DNA of 64,000 bases from JACOTK01 sp963743945 (GCA_963743945.1 CAVURO010000001.1:344817-408816); one strand, 5' to 3'. Positions 16,858 to 26,633 are shown, counted from the first letter of the stretch. Notes: generated from the letters alone by a model not told the origin. Program-made: numbers and translations.

Positions 16858-19617
16858 ATGAGTGATCTCGATCGGCCGGATGATCGGTTCGGGCCGGCGG
16901 GCACCCAGCTTCGCGACGACATCCGGCAGCTCGGTGCATTGCTCGGCAAGGTCATCGCCGAACAACATGGTCCGGACCTCCTGGAACTGGTCGAGGATGT
17001 CCGTCAACTGGCCGTCGGCGTTCGCCGCGACCACGGCAGGCAGGTCGTCCTCACCGGGAAGCTCCAGGACTGCTCGATACACGACTCGCTGATCATCATT
17101 CGTGCATTCAGCTATTTCTGCCTCCTGGCCAACATTGCCGAGGACGTGCACCACGGTCGGACCTCACGTCGAACCGGGGAGCATGCCGATCCCGGCGTGG
17201 GAACGCTGGCGGCTGCCGTCGAACGACTTCGCGAGGCGGACCCGACAGGATCGATCGTACGAGCGACGCTGGAGAAGATGGCCGTCGTCCCGGTGTTCAC
17301 GGCCCACCCCACGGAAGTTCGACGACGAACCATTCTCGATTCACAGCGAAAGATCTCTCGATTGTTGACAAGACGAGATCAGGCCGGCCTGGCGCTGGAC
17401 GAGACCATCGACTGGGAGGGCGAACTTCACCGGGAGGTGTTGACGCTGTGGCAAACCGCCATCCTTCGCCTGGCGAAGCTTCGAGTCCGCGACGAGATCA
17501 ACGAGATGCTCGGCTACTACGACCTCACGTTGTTCGAACAGGTCCCTGCCTTGCACCGAACGCTGGAACGGCAGCTGCACAGTGCATGGCCCGGACAGTT
17601 CGAGGGCGGCGTTCGGCCGGTTCTGCGCATGGGTTCCTGGATCGGCGGTGATCGGGACGGCAATCCCTTCGTCACCGCGGAGCTCCTGCGTTTCGCCGTC
17701 GATCGACATGCCCACGTCGCACTGACGCACCACCTCCAGCAGCTGCGACTCCTCGCCCACGATCTGTCCATGTCCTCCCGCCTGGTCGAACCAACCGCTG
17801 AGCTCAACGCCCTCGCTGCGGCATCGCTCGACGACTCCCCCTTTCGCGTGGACGAGCCCTACCGTCGGGCGCTTCGCGGCATGCACGCCCGACTGGCCGC
17901 AACGGCCCTTCGTCTCCTCGGCACCGTGCCGGGTCCACCGCCCCACGCCGTGCTCCCCCCCTATGAACAGCCCGGTGAATTGCTGGGCGACCTGGTCACC
18001 CTGGACCGCTCGCTTCGCCATCACGGTGCAGGGGCTCTCGCTGATGCCCGTCTCGCTCAACTGCGCATTTCCGTTGAGACCTTCGGATTCCACCTCTGTG
18101 GGCTCGACCTGCGCCAGAACGCCTCGGTCCATGAATCGGTCGTCCATGAGCTGTTGGGATCCGCAGGAGTCACCGACCACTACGACCGTCTCGACGAACC
18201 CTCACGAGTCCGGTTGCTTGGCGAGGAGTTGGCAACCCCGCGCCCTCTCGGCGCGCCGCACCTGAGCTTTGGCCGGCAAACCACCTCGGAGCTTGCCATC
18301 CTGCGATCGGCCGCCGAGGCGATCGACCGCATCGGGCCGTCGGCATTGCCCAACTACGTGATCTCGGCCTGCAGCTCGGTGAGCGACGTGTTGGAGGTTG
18401 CGGTGCTGATGCGGGAAGTCGGACTCGCCGGGCCGGATCACCTCGGCATGAGCATCGTCCCGCTCTTCGAGAGCATCACCGACCTTGCCAATGCCGGCGC
18501 GACCGTGACCGCATTGCTGGGTGAACCCTGCTATCACCGCTGGATCATGCAGCGAGGTGGCGTGCAGGAGGTCATGCTGGGCTACTCGGACAGCAACAAG
18601 GACGGCGGCTACCTTGCCGCCAATTGGGGCATCTACCGAGCTGAGCTTGATCTTGTTGCCGCCACTCGGGCGGCAGGAGTGGGCCTGGCGCTGTTTCACG
18701 GCCGAGGGGGAACGGTCGGGCGCGGCGGGGGGCCGAGCCATGAGGCGGTGCTGGCCCAACCACCCGGCAGCGTTCAGGGAGCGATTCGCATCACCGAACA
18801 AGGCGAGGTCATCGCCGCGAAGTATGCCGATCCGAACATGGCGACCGAGAACCTCGAGGCCATGGTTGCGGCGACACTTCAGGCGAGTTCGCTCGATGTC
18901 GAGGCCCTGGGTGGTGATGCGAATCGCTATCACGGGGTCATGGATCAACTGGCGGCGCTCTCCTACGATGCGTACCGATCGTTGGTCTATGGGGACGATC
19001 GATTTGTCGAGTGGTTTCGCTGCGCCACCCCGTTGCGGGAGATCGCCGATCTCAACATCGGAAGCCGGCCGGCATCGCGGAAGCCCTCCGATCGCATCGA
19101 GGATCTCCGGGCAATCCCCTGGGTGTTCAGCTGGAGCCAGTGCCGCATCATGTTGCCGGGTTGGTACGGCAGCGGCACCGCCCTCCAAAGCTGGCACGCC
19201 GACGATCCTGCAAGGCTGGAGACGCTTCGGGAGATGTATCGGCGCTGGGGATTCTTCCGTTCGGTGATCTCCAACATGTCCATGGTGCTGGCGAAGTCCG
19301 ATCTCGACATCGCATCGCGCTACTGCGAGTTGGTTCCCGATCCCGACCTGCGAACGTCGGTCTTCGAGCGCATCGCCGACGAGCACGAACGAACCATCCG
19401 AAACATCTTGACCATCACCGGCAGCCCGTCGCTCCTCAGCGACAATCCAAGGCTGGCCGGGAGTATCCGCCACCGGTTTCCCTACCTCGACCCTTTGCAT
19501 CACCTGCAGGTCGCCATGCTCAGGCGTCGACGCGCCGGCGACGACGACGTCCTCGTGGAACGCAGTATCCACCTCACCATCAACGGCATCGCCACCGCGC
19601 TGCGAAACTCGGGATGA
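16858..19617 (+). CDS. ppc: phosphoenolpyruvate carboxylase
   Basis: A 919-residue enzyme that carboxylates PEP with bicarbonate to oxaloacetate, replenishing the TCA cycle. Family signatures are present: VFTAHPTEVRRRT with the catalytic histidine, GSWIGGDRDGNPFVT in the N-terminal half, GYSDSNKDGGYLAANW, and the glycine loop FHGRGGTVGRGGGP. The C-terminus ends near LRNSG, as in other bacterial PEPCs. I prefer ATG 16858 (MSDLDR); an in-frame TTG at 16846 is possible. It follows the glutamine synthetase gene by about 60 bp and may share its transcript. Confidence 0.95.
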   Translation: MSDLDRPDDRFGPAGTQLRDDIRQLGALLGKVIAEQHGPDLLELVEDVRQLAVGVRRDHGRQVVLTGKLQDCSIHDSLIIIRAFSYFCLLANIAEDVHHGRTSRRTGEHADPGVGTLAAAVERLREADPTGSIVRATLEKMAVVPVFTAHPTEVRRRTILDSQRKISRLLTRRDQAGLALDETIDWEGELHREVLTLWQTAILRLAKLRVRDEINEMLGYYDLTLFEQVPALHRTLERQLHSAWPGQFEGGVRPVLRMGSWIGGDRDGNPFVTAELLRFAVDRHAHVALTHHLQQLRLLAHDLSMSSRLVEPTAELNALAAASLDDSPFRVDEPYRRALRGMHARLAATALRLLGTVPGPPPHAVLPPYEQPGELLGDLVTLDRSLRHHGAGALADARLAQLRISVETFGFHLCGLDLRQNASVHESVVHELLGSAGVTDHYDRLDEPSRVRLLGEELATPRPLGAPHLSFGRQTTSELAILRSAAEAIDRIGPSALPNYVISACSSVSDVLEVAVLMREVGLAGPDHLGMSIVPLFESITDLANAGATVTALLGEPCYHRWIMQRGGVQEVMLGYSDSNKDGGYLAANWGIYRAELDLVAATRAAGVGLALFHGRGGTVGRGGGPSHEAVLAQPPGSVQGAIRITEQGEVIAAKYADPNMATENLEAMVAATLQASSLDVEALGGDANRYHGVMDQLAALSYDAYRSLVYGDDRFVEWFRCATPLREIADLNIGSRPASRKPSDRIEDLRAIPWVFSWSQCRIMLPGWYGSGTALQSWHADDPARLETLREMYRRWGFFRSVISNMSMVLAKSDLDIASRYCELVPDPDLRTSVFERIADEHERTIRNILTITGSPSLLSDNPRLAGSIRHRFPYLDPLHHLQVAMLRRRRAGDDDVLVERSIHLTINGIATALRNSG

Positions 19618-19639
19618 CACGGAACCAGGCCTGAACAGG

Positions 19640-19669
19640 TCTCACGTGCGCAGATCTCGCGTGCGCAGG
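19640..19669. repeat. 15-bp imperfect tandem duplication
   Basis: Two copies of TCTC(A/G)CGTGCGCAG(A/G) lie between the convergent ppc and chemoreceptor genes, partly overlapping the hairpin at 19663-19681. Confidence 0.7.
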
Positions 19670-19681
19670 TGCGGCCTGCGC
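19663..19681. terminator. GC hairpin between convergent genes
   Basis: GCGCAGG-TGCGG-CCTGCGC is a perfect 7-bp stem with a 5-nt loop in the 72-bp gap between ppc and the chemoreceptor gene. There is no T-run, so it is only a candidate bidirectional terminator. Confidence 0.45.
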
Positions 19682-19689
19682 GCTCCGGA

Positions 19690-21226
19690 TCAGCCGACGT
19701 GCTCGGACTCCCGCACCGTGACGCTCCGGCCCTGTCGACCGGCATCGAAGGCGGCGATCACGGGCGATGGGTGCCGACCGTGGATGATCCCGACCAGTGA
19801 CTGGAGCTCATCGGCCACATCTGCAAGACCGGCAGCGGCGTCCTCGATCGCCGTCGCTCCGTCGCTGGTGGTGCGAGCGGTATCGGCCACCGAGCCGATG
19901 TTGTCCGCGATCTCGGCCGAGCCCCGGGCGGCGTCCGACACGTTGCGGGCGATCTCGTTCGTGGTCGCCGTCTGTTCCTCGACCGCCGCCGCAATGGTGT
20001 TCTGGATGCCGGAGATCTGGGCGATGATCGCACCGATCCGACGGATGGCCTCGACGGCGCCGCCGGTGTCGGACTGGATGGCCGCGATCTTGCCGCTGAT
20101 GTCGTCGGTTGCCTTGGCCGTCTCCTTGGCGAGTTCCTTGACCTCGTTGGCCACCACGGCGAAGCCCTTGCCCGCCTCGCCCGCTCGCGCGGCCTCGATG
20201 GTCGCGTTGAGCGCCAGGAGGTTGGTCTGTTCCGCGATCGAGGTGATCACCGCGATGACCTCGCCGATCTCGGCGGAGCTGACGCCGAGCTTGGAGACCG
20301 TCGCGTTCGTGACCTCTGCGACCTCCACGGCCTGTTCGGCGACCCTCGATGCCTCACCGGCGTTCTGGGCGATCTCGCGCACCGACGCCGTCATCTCCTC
20401 GACCGCGGAGGCAACCGTCTGCACGCTGTCGCTCACCCTGCCTGCGGCACCGGAGACGACATCGGCCTGCATGGCGGTCTCCATCGCATTGGCGCTCAGC
20501 TGAGCCGAGACCACGCCCAGGTCGGCGGACGAGGTCGAGACCGATGCGGCCCCACGACCGACCGAGCGCGACACCGAGCGCGACACCCGCCAGGCGATGG
20601 AAGCTGCAAGGAGCGTGGCGAGTCCGCTGAGGAGAAGTGCGAGATTGCGAGAGCGCTCGTAGGCGTCGGCGCTCTTCTTCGACGCCTTCGCCTGAGCGGA
20701 CTCGACGATCTTCACCATCTTGTCGAGCAGCGCCTGACCCTTGTCCGAGATCGGGAGCACCCTTGGCGACCAACACCTGCGTGGCTGCCGAACCGCCGAG
20801 TGTGGCCCGGCTGTTGGTCGCCTCGTCCAGGACACCCTGGAGCTCCGAGGCATTGGCCGACAGCTCGTCGAGCAACTTCAACTCAGCCGGATCGCCCGAG
20901 GCGGACGACCTGAGCTTGGCAACACCGTCCACCATGCGCTTGACGGCGCTCTCCGTTTCTGTCTGCCCTCTTTGGGCCAACGTGCTGTCGACGCCGGCCT
21001 CCGGGTTCGCCGTGATGACGCTGATCAGTGCCGCTCGGCCGAGCAGGATCAGTGCCTCGTGCGCATCGAGCGCAACCTTGATGCGGTCCGAGGTTTCCAG
21101 GACCATCTCGGTCTCGCCGTCCATGTGACCCATGCGGTTCAACAGGAAAGCGCCGACGCTCATCGACATGAGCAGGACCGCCAGGAAGCCGGCGGCCAGC
21201 TTGCGACTCATCGTCCATCTGCTCAT
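19690..21226 (-). pseudogene. methyl-accepting chemotaxis protein, interrupted by a +1 frameshift
   Basis: A chemoreceptor split over two frames. The N-terminal part starts at ATG 21226 (MSRWTMSRKLAAGF, after an AAGGAGA site) and has one membrane segment and a four-helix-type sensor with AHEALILLGRAAL. Near 20752-20765 the reading frame must skip one base to continue as ISDKGQALLDKMV. The second part has TM2 (NLALLLSGLATLLAASIAW), almost no HAMP region, and the conserved signalling hairpin with ITSIAEQTNLLALNATIEAA and AGKGFAVVANEVKELA. Joined, it would be about 510 residues. No che genes are in the window. The break may be a sequencing error in a G run, gene decay, or recoding. Confidence 0.85.
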
Positions 21227-21448
21227 GGGTCTCTCCTTGTCGGGGACACGTACGTGCCGGCCATCGGGAGAGCCATCGACCGACGCCGGCAAGGTGATGA
21301 GGATTATCGGACAAATCCCCCAAGCCGAACGCGGTTAGGACAGACTACCGTCAGTTATCGGAAATGAAATGCATGATCCTTGGTCATAAAGACGAAATGC
21401 CGATTGCCTAGGTTCCTTTCCATCTACTCCCAGGGAAAGGAACACCGG

Positions 21449-22699
21449 ATGAAACTACGATCACGCCGATCACGGGGTGCCGTCGCACTAGTGCTCGGGT
21501 TGGCCTTGTTCGCCGCCGCTTGTGGTGACGACGACGAGGCCGCCACGGACGACACCAAGGTCGAGGCCAAGAGCGAAGCCGGTGGCGACACCATCAAGGT
21601 GGGTGTGTTGCACTCGCTCAGCGGCACGATGGCGATCAGCGAGAAGTCGGTTCGTGACTCGGAGTTGCTCGCCATCAAGGAGATCAATGCGGCCGGAGGG
21701 GTGCTCGGCAAGCAACTGGAGCCGGTCATCGAAGACGGCGCCTCCGACTGGCCCACCTTCGCGGAGAAGGCACAGAAGCTGATCTCCGAGGACAAGGTGG
21801 CCACCGTCTTCGGCGGGTGGACCTCGGCAAGCCGCAAGGCCATGCTTCCGGTGTTCGAGAAGAACGATGCCCTGCTGTGGTACCCCGTTCAGTACGAGGG
21901 TCTCGAATCCTCGCCGAACATCTTCTACACCGGCGCGACCACCAACCAGCAGATCGTTCCCGCACTTGACTACCTCAAGGAGCAGGGGAAGAAGAAGCTC
22001 TTCCTTCTGGGCAGCGACTACGTCTTCCCCCGCACGGCCAACAAGGTCATCAAGGCCTACGCCGCGGCGAACGGCATGGAAGTGGTCGGCGAGGAGTACA
22101 CCCCGCTCGGACACACCGAGTACGGAACCGTCGTGACCAAGCTCAAGTCGGCCGAGCCCGATGTGGTCTTCAACACCCTCAACGGCGATTCGAACGTGGC
22201 CTTCTTCAAGCAGCTGAAGGCTGCCGGTCTCGACGCGACGTCGATGCCGACGGTATCGGTGTCCATCGCCGAGGACGAGACCCGGGGCATCGGACCCGAG
22301 AACCTGGCCGGTCACCTCGTTGCCTGGAACTACTACCAGCTCACCGCCGGCGCCGACAACGAGAAGTTCGTCGAGGCGTTCAAGGAGGAGTACGGCGCCG
22401 ACCGAGTCACCGACGACCCGATCGAGGCCGGTTACGTGGCTGTCCACCTGTGGGCCATGGCGGCCGAGAAGGCCGGATCGACCGACGTCGCCAAGGTCAA
22501 GGCAGCAGCGAAGGGCCTGACCTTCGCTGCCCCCGAAGGCCTCGTCACGGTGAACGGTGAGAACCAGCACATCTCCAAGACGGCACGCATCGGTGAGATC
22601 CTCCCCGATGGGCTGATCAAGGAGGTCTGGGCGTCATCGGGTCCGATCGAGCCCGACCCCTACCTCAAGTCCTACGACTGGGCGAAGGGCCTCTCCTAA
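21449..22699 (+). CDS. urtA: urea ABC transporter substrate-binding lipoprotein UrtA
   Basis: A 416-residue extracytoplasmic lipoprotein that binds urea for the UrtBCDE permease. An N-terminal signal with lipobox LFAAAC is followed by an acidic linker (GDDDEAATDD), then the Leu/Ile/Val-binding-type fold: IKVGVLHSLSGTMAISEKSV, FGGWTSASRKAMLPVFE, LLWYPVQYEGLE and FYTGATTNQQ, which are typical of UrtA. ATG 21449 is chosen because AAAGGAA precedes it. It is the first gene of an eleven-gene urea operon. The 222-bp gap upstream, shared with the divergent chemoreceptor gene, probably holds the promoter, but I cannot assign a regulator site with confidence. Confidence 0.93.
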   Translation: MKLRSRRSRGAVALVLGLALFAAACGDDDEAATDDTKVEAKSEAGGDTIKVGVLHSLSGTMAISEKSVRDSELLAIKEINAAGGVLGKQLEPVIEDGASDWPTFAEKAQKLISEDKVATVFGGWTSASRKAMLPVFEKNDALLWYPVQYEGLESSPNIFYTGATTNQQIVPALDYLKEQGKKKLFLLGSDYVFPRTANKVIKAYAAANGMEVVGEEYTPLGHTEYGTVVTKLKSAEPDVVFNTLNGDSNVAFFKQLKAAGLDATSMPTVSVSIAEDETRGIGPENLAGHLVAWNYYQLTAGADNEKFVEAFKEEYGADRVTDDPIEAGYVAVHLWAMAAEKAGSTDVAKVKAAAKGLTFAAPEGLVTVNGENQHISKTARIGEILPDGLIKEVWASSGPIEPDPYLKSYDWAKGLS

Positions 22700-22702
22700 C
22701 CC

Positions 22703-23596
22703 ATGGACGTCTTCTGGCTCCAACTCTTCGCAGGCTTGAGCATTGCCTCGATCCTGCTTGTCATCGCCCTCGGGTTGACCTTTACCTTCGGGCAGATGGG
22801 CGTCATCAACATGGCGCACGGAGAGTTGATCATGGCCGGCGCCTACACCTCGTATGTTCTGCAGAAAGAGGTGTTCGGCGCCGGCCGAGCCGGGACGTCC
22901 TTCCTGATCGCCATTCCGGTCGCCTTCCTGACGGCCGGAGCGATCGGGGTGATCCTCGAGCGTTTGATCATCCGTCATCTCTACGGTCGCCCACTGGACA
23001 CCCTGCTCGTCACCTGGGGCATCAGCCTCATGCTGCAACAGGGTGCTCGTGACCTCTTCGGTGCTCCGAACGTGCAGCTCGCCGCACCGGAATGGCTCCA
23101 GAGTTCGCTGACCGTGGGTGATCTGAGCTTTGCCTGGTCCCGCATCTTCATCATGGGCCTCGTGATCGCCACCGTGCCGGCGGTCGGATTCTTTCTCACC
23201 CGCCTGCCCCAGGGTCGACGCATGCGAGCGGTCATGCAGAACCGTCAGCTCGCCGCCTGCAGCGGCATCTCAACGGCCCGAGTGGACATGTTGACCTTCT
23301 TCATCGGCGCGGGCCTGGCGGGCATCGCCGGGGTGGCGATCGGGCTCATCGGCCCCATCGGCCCCAACCTGGGCACCTACTACATCGTCGATGCCTTCCT
23401 GGTCGTCATCGTGGGTGGGCTCGGCCAGATGCGAGGTGCAGTCGTCGCAGCCCTGGTCATCGGAGTCATGAACGCCTTCGTCGAGTACGGCACCACCACC
23501 AGCGTCGCCAAGGTCATCGTGTTCGCGGCCATCATCGTGTTCCTCCAGTTCCGCCCCCAGGGCCTCGTCGTCCTTCGCAGCAGGGCCCTGACCTGA
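22703..23596 (+). CDS. urtB: urea ABC transporter permease UrtB
   Basis: A 297-residue inner-membrane permease of the branched-chain amino acid/urea type with about eight membrane segments. It has ALGLTFTFGQMGVINMAHGE near the N-terminus, the UrtB/LivH hallmark. RLPQGRRMRAVMQNRQLAACSGI forms the coupling loop, and IGPIGPNLGTYYIVDAF and GGLGQMRGAVVAALVIG follow. With UrtC it forms the channel for urea delivered by UrtA. It begins three bases after urtA and its TGA overlaps the urtC ATG by one base. Confidence 0.93.
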   Translation: MDVFWLQLFAGLSIASILLVIALGLTFTFGQMGVINMAHGELIMAGAYTSYVLQKEVFGAGRAGTSFLIAIPVAFLTAGAIGVILERLIIRHLYGRPLDTLLVTWGISLMLQQGARDLFGAPNVQLAAPEWLQSSLTVGDLSFAWSRIFIMGLVIATVPAVGFFLTRLPQGRRMRAVMQNRQLAACSGISTARVDMLTFFIGAGLAGIAGVAIGLIGPIGPNLGTYYIVDAFLVVIVGGLGQMRGAVVAALVIGVMNAFVEYGTTTSVAKVIVFAAIIVFLQFRPQGLVVLRSRALT

Positions 23597-24861
23597 TGAC
23601 CGCACCCCTCGACACGTCAACGCCGGACACGTCAGCGCCGAACACGTCAGCGCCGGACACGTCGGCACCGGATTCGACAGCGCCGGACGCGGCAGCGCCC
23701 GACGGGACAGCGCCGAACATGTCCGAGCGGCTCCGGGTCGGCATCCTCGGTCGGGCATCCCGGCCCATGTTCCAACGCACCGGTTTCCTCGTCGTGATGG
23801 CCCTGGTCATCTTCGTCGGGCCGGCGCTGATGTCCGATTTCCGACTCTCCCTGATGGCCAAGTACCTCACCTTTGCCATCGTTGCGCTTGGACTGGATCT
23901 CGCCTGGGGCTACGGCGGCATGCTGGCCTTGGGCCACGGACTGTTCTTCGGACTCGGCGGTTACTGCATGGGCATGTACCTCAAGCTCCAGGAGGCGGGG
24001 AACGGCGTGCCCGATTTCATGTCGTGGAGCGGCGTCGACGAGCTCCCGATGCTCTGGAAGCCTTTCCGTCACGCATGGATCGCGCTCCCTCTCGCCGTGC
24101 TGGTGCCCGCCCTGGTCGCCACCCTGCTCGGGTTTCTGGTCTTCCGTCGACGCATTCGAGGCGCCTACTTCGCCATCCTGTCCCAGGCCCTGGCCGCGAG
24201 CTTCGTGATTCTCCTCGTCGGTCAACAGGGGCTGACGGGCGGTACCAACGGCCTCACCAACATCCGTGAGCTCTTCGGTCGTGACCTGACCGATCCCGGC
24301 ACCCAGCAACTGCTCTACATGATCACCGCCGGCGTGGTGGGCGCCATGTTCCTGCTCAACCGCCAACTCGTGCACAGCAGGTACGGGCGTCTGCTCATCG
24401 CCGCACGCGACGGCGAGGACCGCGTGCGATTCCTCGGCTACGACCCGGCCCTGGTCAAGGTCATCGCCTATGCGATCTCCGCCGGCATGGCAGGCCTGGC
24501 CGGTGCGTTGTTCGTGCCGATCGTCGGCATCATCTCACCGGCCATGCTGGGCATCGTCCCCTCGATCGAGATGATCATCTGGGTCGCCATCGGCGGACGG
24601 GGCACGCTGGTGGGAGCCATCGTCGGCGCCGTGGCGGTCAACTACGCCAAGACAAGCTTCTCCGAGAGCTATCCCTCGCAGTGGGTCTACTTCCAAGGGG
24701 CGCTGTTCATCATCGTGGTGATGGTCATTCCCAAGGGAATGACCGGTCTGGTGTCCCAGATCCGCGACTCCAAGGTGGGCACGCGCCTGCAGGTGGCGTT
24801 CGGCAGACAAATTGCCGGCCCGGCGACACCGTCGCCGGCCCCCGAAGGAGTTGTCACGTGA
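23596..24861 (+). CDS. urtC: urea ABC transporter permease UrtC with repeat-rich N-terminal extension
   Basis: A 421-residue second permease subunit. The core has ALGLDLAWGYGGMLALGHGLFF, the QQGLTGGTNGLT segment and YGRLLIAARDGEDRVRFLGY, all typical of UrtC/LivM. The first roughly 43 residues are an extra hydrophilic tail built from a (D/N)TSAP-like five-residue repeat encoded by seven 15-bp DNA repeats. This is absent from the usual family layout and lies before the first membrane segment, probably in the cytoplasm. MSERLRVG after the repeat could be an internal start. The stop overlaps the urtD GTG (GTGA). Confidence 0.92.
   Translation: MTAPLDTSTPDTSAPNTSAPDTSAPDSTAPDAAAPDGTAPNMSERLRVGILGRASRPMFQRTGFLVVMALVIFVGPALMSDFRLSLMAKYLTFAIVALGLDLAWGYGGMLALGHGLFFGLGGYCMGMYLKLQEAGNGVPDFMSWSGVDELPMLWKPFRHAWIALPLAVLVPALVATLLGFLVFRRRIRGAYFAILSQALAASFVILLVGQQGLTGGTNGLTNIRELFGRDLTDPGTQQLLYMITAGVVGAMFLLNRQLVHSRYGRLLIAARDGEDRVRFLGYDPALVKVIAYAISAGMAGLAGALFVPIVGIISPAMLGIVPSIEMIIWVAIGGRGTLVGAIVGAVAVNYAKTSFSESYPSQWVYFQGALFIIVVMVIPKGMTGLVSQIRDSKVGTRLQVAFGRQIAGPATPSPAPEGVVT
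23611..23715. repeat. 15-bp coding tandem repeat, seven copies (urtC N-terminus)
   Basis: The unit GACACGTCAGCGCCG and variants are repeated seven times in frame, encoding repeats of the form DTSAP. Earlier copies are nearly identical and later ones diverged, so the array is probably still changing length. Confidence 0.9.
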
Positions 24862-25631
24862 GCACCGCACTGCTCGAGATCACGAACCTGATGGTCAACT
24901 TCGACGGCTTCCATGCGATCGACGGCCTCGATCTCACGGTGGACGAGGGCGAGCTGCGATTCCTCATCGGCCCCAACGGCGCCGGCAAGACGACCCTGCT
25001 CGACGTCATCACCGGCTTGACCTCCCCGACAACCGGCTCGGTCCGCTTCCAGGGCAACGAGCTCGTGGGTCGGCGGGAACACCAGATCGTCCGGATGGGA
25101 GTGGGTCGGACCTTTCAGACGCCGACGGTCTTCGAGGCGCTGACCGTTCTGGAGAACGTCGACCTTGCCGCCCGCTTTCGGCGCTCGCTGCCATCACTGC
25201 TGCGCCGACGGAAGGGCGTGGATGACGTCGTCGCCGAGGCGATGACCACGGTGGGCCTGGACGCTGCCGCCGAGGCGCCGGCGGGCATCCTGTCGCACGG
25301 TCAAAGGCAATGGCTCGAGATCGCCATGCTGCTCGTGCAACAGCCCAGGCTGCTCCTGCTCGACGAACCCGTGGCAGGCATGACCAAAGAGGAGCGCACG
25401 CGCACCGGGGAGCTGTTGATCGAGGTCGCCGAACAAAGGACGGTGGTGGTGGTCGAGCACGACATGGAGTTCCTGCGGCGCTTCGCCCGAAAGGTGACCG
25501 TCCTCCACGAGGGCAAGTTGCTCAGCGAGGGCACCGTGAGCGAGGTCCAGGCCGACCCCACCGTTCAGGAGGTCTATCTGGGACGCAGCCGCGACGAGGT
25601 CGACACCGATGCCTCCGTGGCGGTCAACTGA
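24858..25631 (+). CDS. urtD: urea ABC transporter ATP-binding protein UrtD
   Basis: A 257-residue ATPase subunit. Walker A is GPNGAGKTT. The ABC signature is replaced by LSHGQRQWLE, a typical UrtD form. Walker B is LLLLDEPVAGM, and the switch histidine lies in VVVEHDMEF. The GTG at 24858 is chosen because AAGGAG lies seven bases upstream and it overlaps the urtC stop; longer frames upstream are shadows. It works with UrtE to power urea uptake. Confidence 0.94.
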   Translation: MSTALLEITNLMVNFDGFHAIDGLDLTVDEGELRFLIGPNGAGKTTLLDVITGLTSPTTGSVRFQGNELVGRREHQIVRMGVGRTFQTPTVFEALTVLENVDLAARFRRSLPSLLRRRKGVDDVVAEAMTTVGLDAAAEAPAGILSHGQRQWLEIAMLLVQQPRLLLLDEPVAGMTKEERTRTGELLIEVAEQRTVVVVEHDMEFLRRFARKVTVLHEGKLLSEGTVSEVQADPTVQEVYLGRSRDEVDTDASVAVN

Positions 25632-26326
25632 TGCTGCGCATCGAGCAGGTGGCGGCCTCCTACGGCAACACGCCGGTGCTCTTCGGGGTGAACCTCGAGG
25701 TTCCCCAGAATGGTCTCGTGTGCCTCATGGGCCACAACGGCGTCGGCAAGACCACCTTGATGAACACCATCATGGGCCTGCTCCCCACCACCGCCGGCAC
25801 CATTACCTTCGAGGGCCGTGACCTGACCACGCTCGCCCCCTACGAACGCTGTCGCGCCGGGCTGGGCTATGTTCCCCAAGGTCGCGGTGGTTTCCCTCAG
25901 CTCACTGTCATGGACAACCTGCGGGTCGTCATGGAGGCCTCGAAGATCTCCGACAGAGGAGCAATCGACGAAGCCCTTGATCTCTTCCCTCGCCTGGTCC
26001 CGATGCTGGAGCGGCGTGCCGGGTTCCTCAGTGGTGGTCAACAACAGCAGTTGGCGATGGCACGCGCCCTGGTGACCAAGCCGAGGATCCTCCTCCTCGA
26101 TGAACCTACCGAGGGCATTCAGCCTTCGATCATCCTCGAGATCGAGGACTCCATCGCCGAGCTGCACGCCAGTCGTGGGCTCTCGATCCTGTTGGTCGAA
26201 CAATACGTCGAGTTCGCAGCCCGTTTGGCCGATCACTACGCCGTCATGGAATCGGGCGAGATCAGCGCCACGGGCGAGACAGCATCGCTGTCGCCTGAAT
26301 CGCTGCGTCAACTTCTGGCAGTCTGA
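25631..26326 (+). CDS. urtE: urea ABC transporter ATP-binding protein UrtE
   Basis: A 231-residue ATPase subunit of the urea transporter. It has Walker A GHNGVGKTT, the segment GYVPQGRGGFPQLTV, the signature LSGGQQQQLAMARAL, Walker B ILLLDEPTEGIQPSII, and LLVEQYVEFA. These match UrtE rather than LivF. Its ATG overlaps the urtD TGA by one base (TGATG). The urease structural genes start four bases after its stop, so transport and hydrolysis are expressed together. Confidence 0.94.
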   Translation: MLRIEQVAASYGNTPVLFGVNLEVPQNGLVCLMGHNGVGKTTLMNTIMGLLPTTAGTITFEGRDLTTLAPYERCRAGLGYVPQGRGGFPQLTVMDNLRVVMEASKISDRGAIDEALDLFPRLVPMLERRAGFLSGGQQQQLAMARALVTKPRILLLDEPTEGIQPSIILEIEDSIAELHASRGLSILLVEQYVEFAARLADHYAVMESGEISATGETASLSPESLRQLLAV

Positions 26327-26330
26327 AGCG

Positions 26331-26633
26331 GTGCGAATCACACCCCACGAACAGGAGCGCCTGATGATCAGCCTGGCGGCCATCGTCGCGCGGGACCGCC
26401 GGGCACGGGGACTCAGGCTCAACTACCCGGAGTCGGTTGCCATGCTGAGCTCGTTCGTCCTCGAAGGGGCGCGAGACGGACGAACCGTAGCCGAGCTCAT
26501 GGAGACCGGTCGCAACGTCCTCACCCGCGACGACGTCATGGACGGCGTTGCGGAGATGATCGACGAGGTGCAGATCGAGGCCACCTTTCCCGACGGGACC
26601 AAGTTGGTGACCCTGCACAGGCCGATACCGTGA
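26331..26633 (+). CDS. ureA: urease gamma subunit
   Basis: The small structural subunit of urease, 100 residues, the normal family length. It starts with GTG (MRITPHEQERLM). Typical motifs are GLRLNYPESVAMLSSFVLEG, VAELMETGRNVLTRDDVMDG and VQIEATFPDGTKLVTLH. With UreB and UreC it forms the nickel enzyme that splits urea into ammonia and carbamate in the cytoplasm. It overlaps ureB by four bases (GTGA). Confidence 0.96.
   Translation: MRITPHEQERLMISLAAIVARDRRARGLRLNYPESVAMLSSFVLEGARDGRTVAELMETGRNVLTRDDVMDGVAEMIDEVQIEATFPDGTKLVTLHRPIP

Noticed and set aside
21227..21448. Possible GlnR-type sites ahead of urtA
   Set aside because: GTTAT/GAAAT-like elements are present but do not match the consensus well enough to claim.
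23611..23715. Regular 15-bp repeats considered as a CRISPR array
   Set aside because: Units are contiguous, have no spacers, are in frame within urtC, and no cas genes are present.
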